Assembly: GCF_011926545.1 (NCBI RefSeq)
Contig: NZ_JAATIT010000002.1
Location: forward strand, 372,001 to 436,000
Length of the DNA stretch: 64,000 nucleotides
Source of the DNA: Sphingopyxis italica
GTDB lineage: Bacteria; Pseudomonadota; Alphaproteobacteria; Sphingomonadales; Sphingomonadaceae
Direction: 5' to 3'
The first letter of the stretch is position 1. Every line of letters starts with the position of its first letter. A program made the translations under genes and the position numbers. The notes under the pieces were generated by a model. It was not told the DNA's origin. It saw only the letters and a list, made by a program, of their open reading frames with translations, and searched no databases. Below are positions 63,826 to 64,000 of this stretch, in pieces.

Positions 63826-64000
63826 CTAAGCCTCTTCGAGAGGTTCGACAGGCGCCTCTTCGGCGCCTGTTTTGCGTCGGCGCTGGGTAAACCAGATCGC
63901 GAACAGCGATAATTCGTAAAGCAGGATCAGCGGCACCGCGAGCAGGAACTGGCTCAGAATATCGGGCGGCGTCGCGACCGCGGCGATCGCGAAGGCCGCC
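63826..64000 (-). CDS. tatC: Sec-independent translocase TatC, C-terminal part only
   Basis: The minus strand encodes 58 codons ending at TAG (63826-63828). The residues AAVATPPDILSQFLLAVP followed by LILLYELSLFAIWFTQRRR are the last membrane helix and the Arg-rich tail of TatC. The protein continues beyond the window. TatC binds twin-arginine signal peptides and forms the core of the Tat export channel. The tail EEAPVEPLEEA is acidic, as usual. Confidence 0.92.
   Translation of the reverse strand, partial: AAFAIAAVATPPDILSQFLLAVPLILLYELSLFAIWFTQRRRKTGAEEAPVEPLEEA
63848..63873 (+). terminator. Terminator of entericidin, embedded in the 3' end of tatC
   Basis: ACAGGCGCC (63848-63856) pairs with GGCGCCTGT (63862-63870) around TCTTC, followed by TTT. 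A smaller CCTC-TTCGA-GAGG hairpin precedes it at 63831-63843. On the other strand these bases code the last residues of TatC, so one sequence serves as code and terminator. Confidence 0.75.

Overview
The window is a continuous stretch of high-GC chromosome from an alphaproteobacterium of the Sphingomonadaceae, most likely Sphingopyxis or a close relative. This is inferred from codon usage, an AT-poor compact layout, the pyrG-secG-tpiA and ppiD-trpE orders, a host-attachment family protein, and short intergenic palindromes typical of the group. I see no rRNA, tRNA, insertion sequence, prophage, CRISPR array or plasmid function. Nearly all genes are housekeeping or general metabolism, packed with 4-bp overlaps.

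Layout. 1-7510: the 5' part of a threonine/serine dehydratase, then a polyamine block consisting of carboxyspermidine dehydrogenase, an alpha/beta hydrolase, a DUF486 protein and carboxyspermidine decarboxylase. A cNMP-domain thioredoxin-reductase-like flavoprotein runs the other way, followed by an ornithine decarboxylase with a structured leader and a clean terminator. 7544-11097: an MFS transporter, a class III CoA-transferase and two tandem MAPEG proteins. 11101-20864 (minus strand): the ilvD-lipoprotein-nnr-rRNA methyltransferase run, then the ETF-QO-TPR-ispE-N-formylglutamate amidohydrolase run. 20984-25302 (plus): UDG-like protein, lytic transglycosylase, moaB, radical SAM protein. 25415-38028 (minus): acyl-CoA synthetase, dnaE, glutathione peroxidase, lolD, lolC/E, an orphan secreted protein, a CRP-family regulator, pyrG, secG, tpiA. 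38208-41674: ppiD-trpE. 41886-45449 (minus): an unusual trio made of a nucleotidyltransferase-like membrane protein, an uncharacterised helical protein, and a sensor-kinase-like protein that lacks the phospho-acceptor histidine. 45685-48728: gyrA and DUF952. 48969-64000: peroxiredoxin, glycine-zipper protein, TauD-type dioxygenase, host-attachment protein, lysoplasmalogenase, trmFO, EF-hand protein, oxyR, pgsA-moaD-moaE, an LplT-like MFS, RNase T2, nadC, nitronate monooxygenase, cyclophilin, mgtE, entericidin and the 3' end of tatC.

How genes fit together. Ornithine decarboxylase makes putrescine; the carboxyspermidine dehydrogenase/decarboxylase pair would convert it to spermidine without S-adenosylmethionine decarboxylase. 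ETF-QO, the acyl-CoA synthetase, the CoA-transferase and possibly the nitronate monooxygenase belong to fatty-acid and branched-chain catabolism. LolCDE, Slt, SecG, TatC, PpiD and PgsA serve the envelope.

Non-coding highlights. (i) The ornithine decarboxylase leader has a 9-bp long-range helix that would hide the ribosome binding site, plus a possible pseudoknot. (ii) The 412-nt gap at 33229-33640 folds into a long rod with a 13-bp GNRA hairpin next to it, a candidate 6S-like RNA. (iii) Several families of intergenic palindromes occur, one copy with perfect 30-bp arms. All structures were paired by eye and none was computed.
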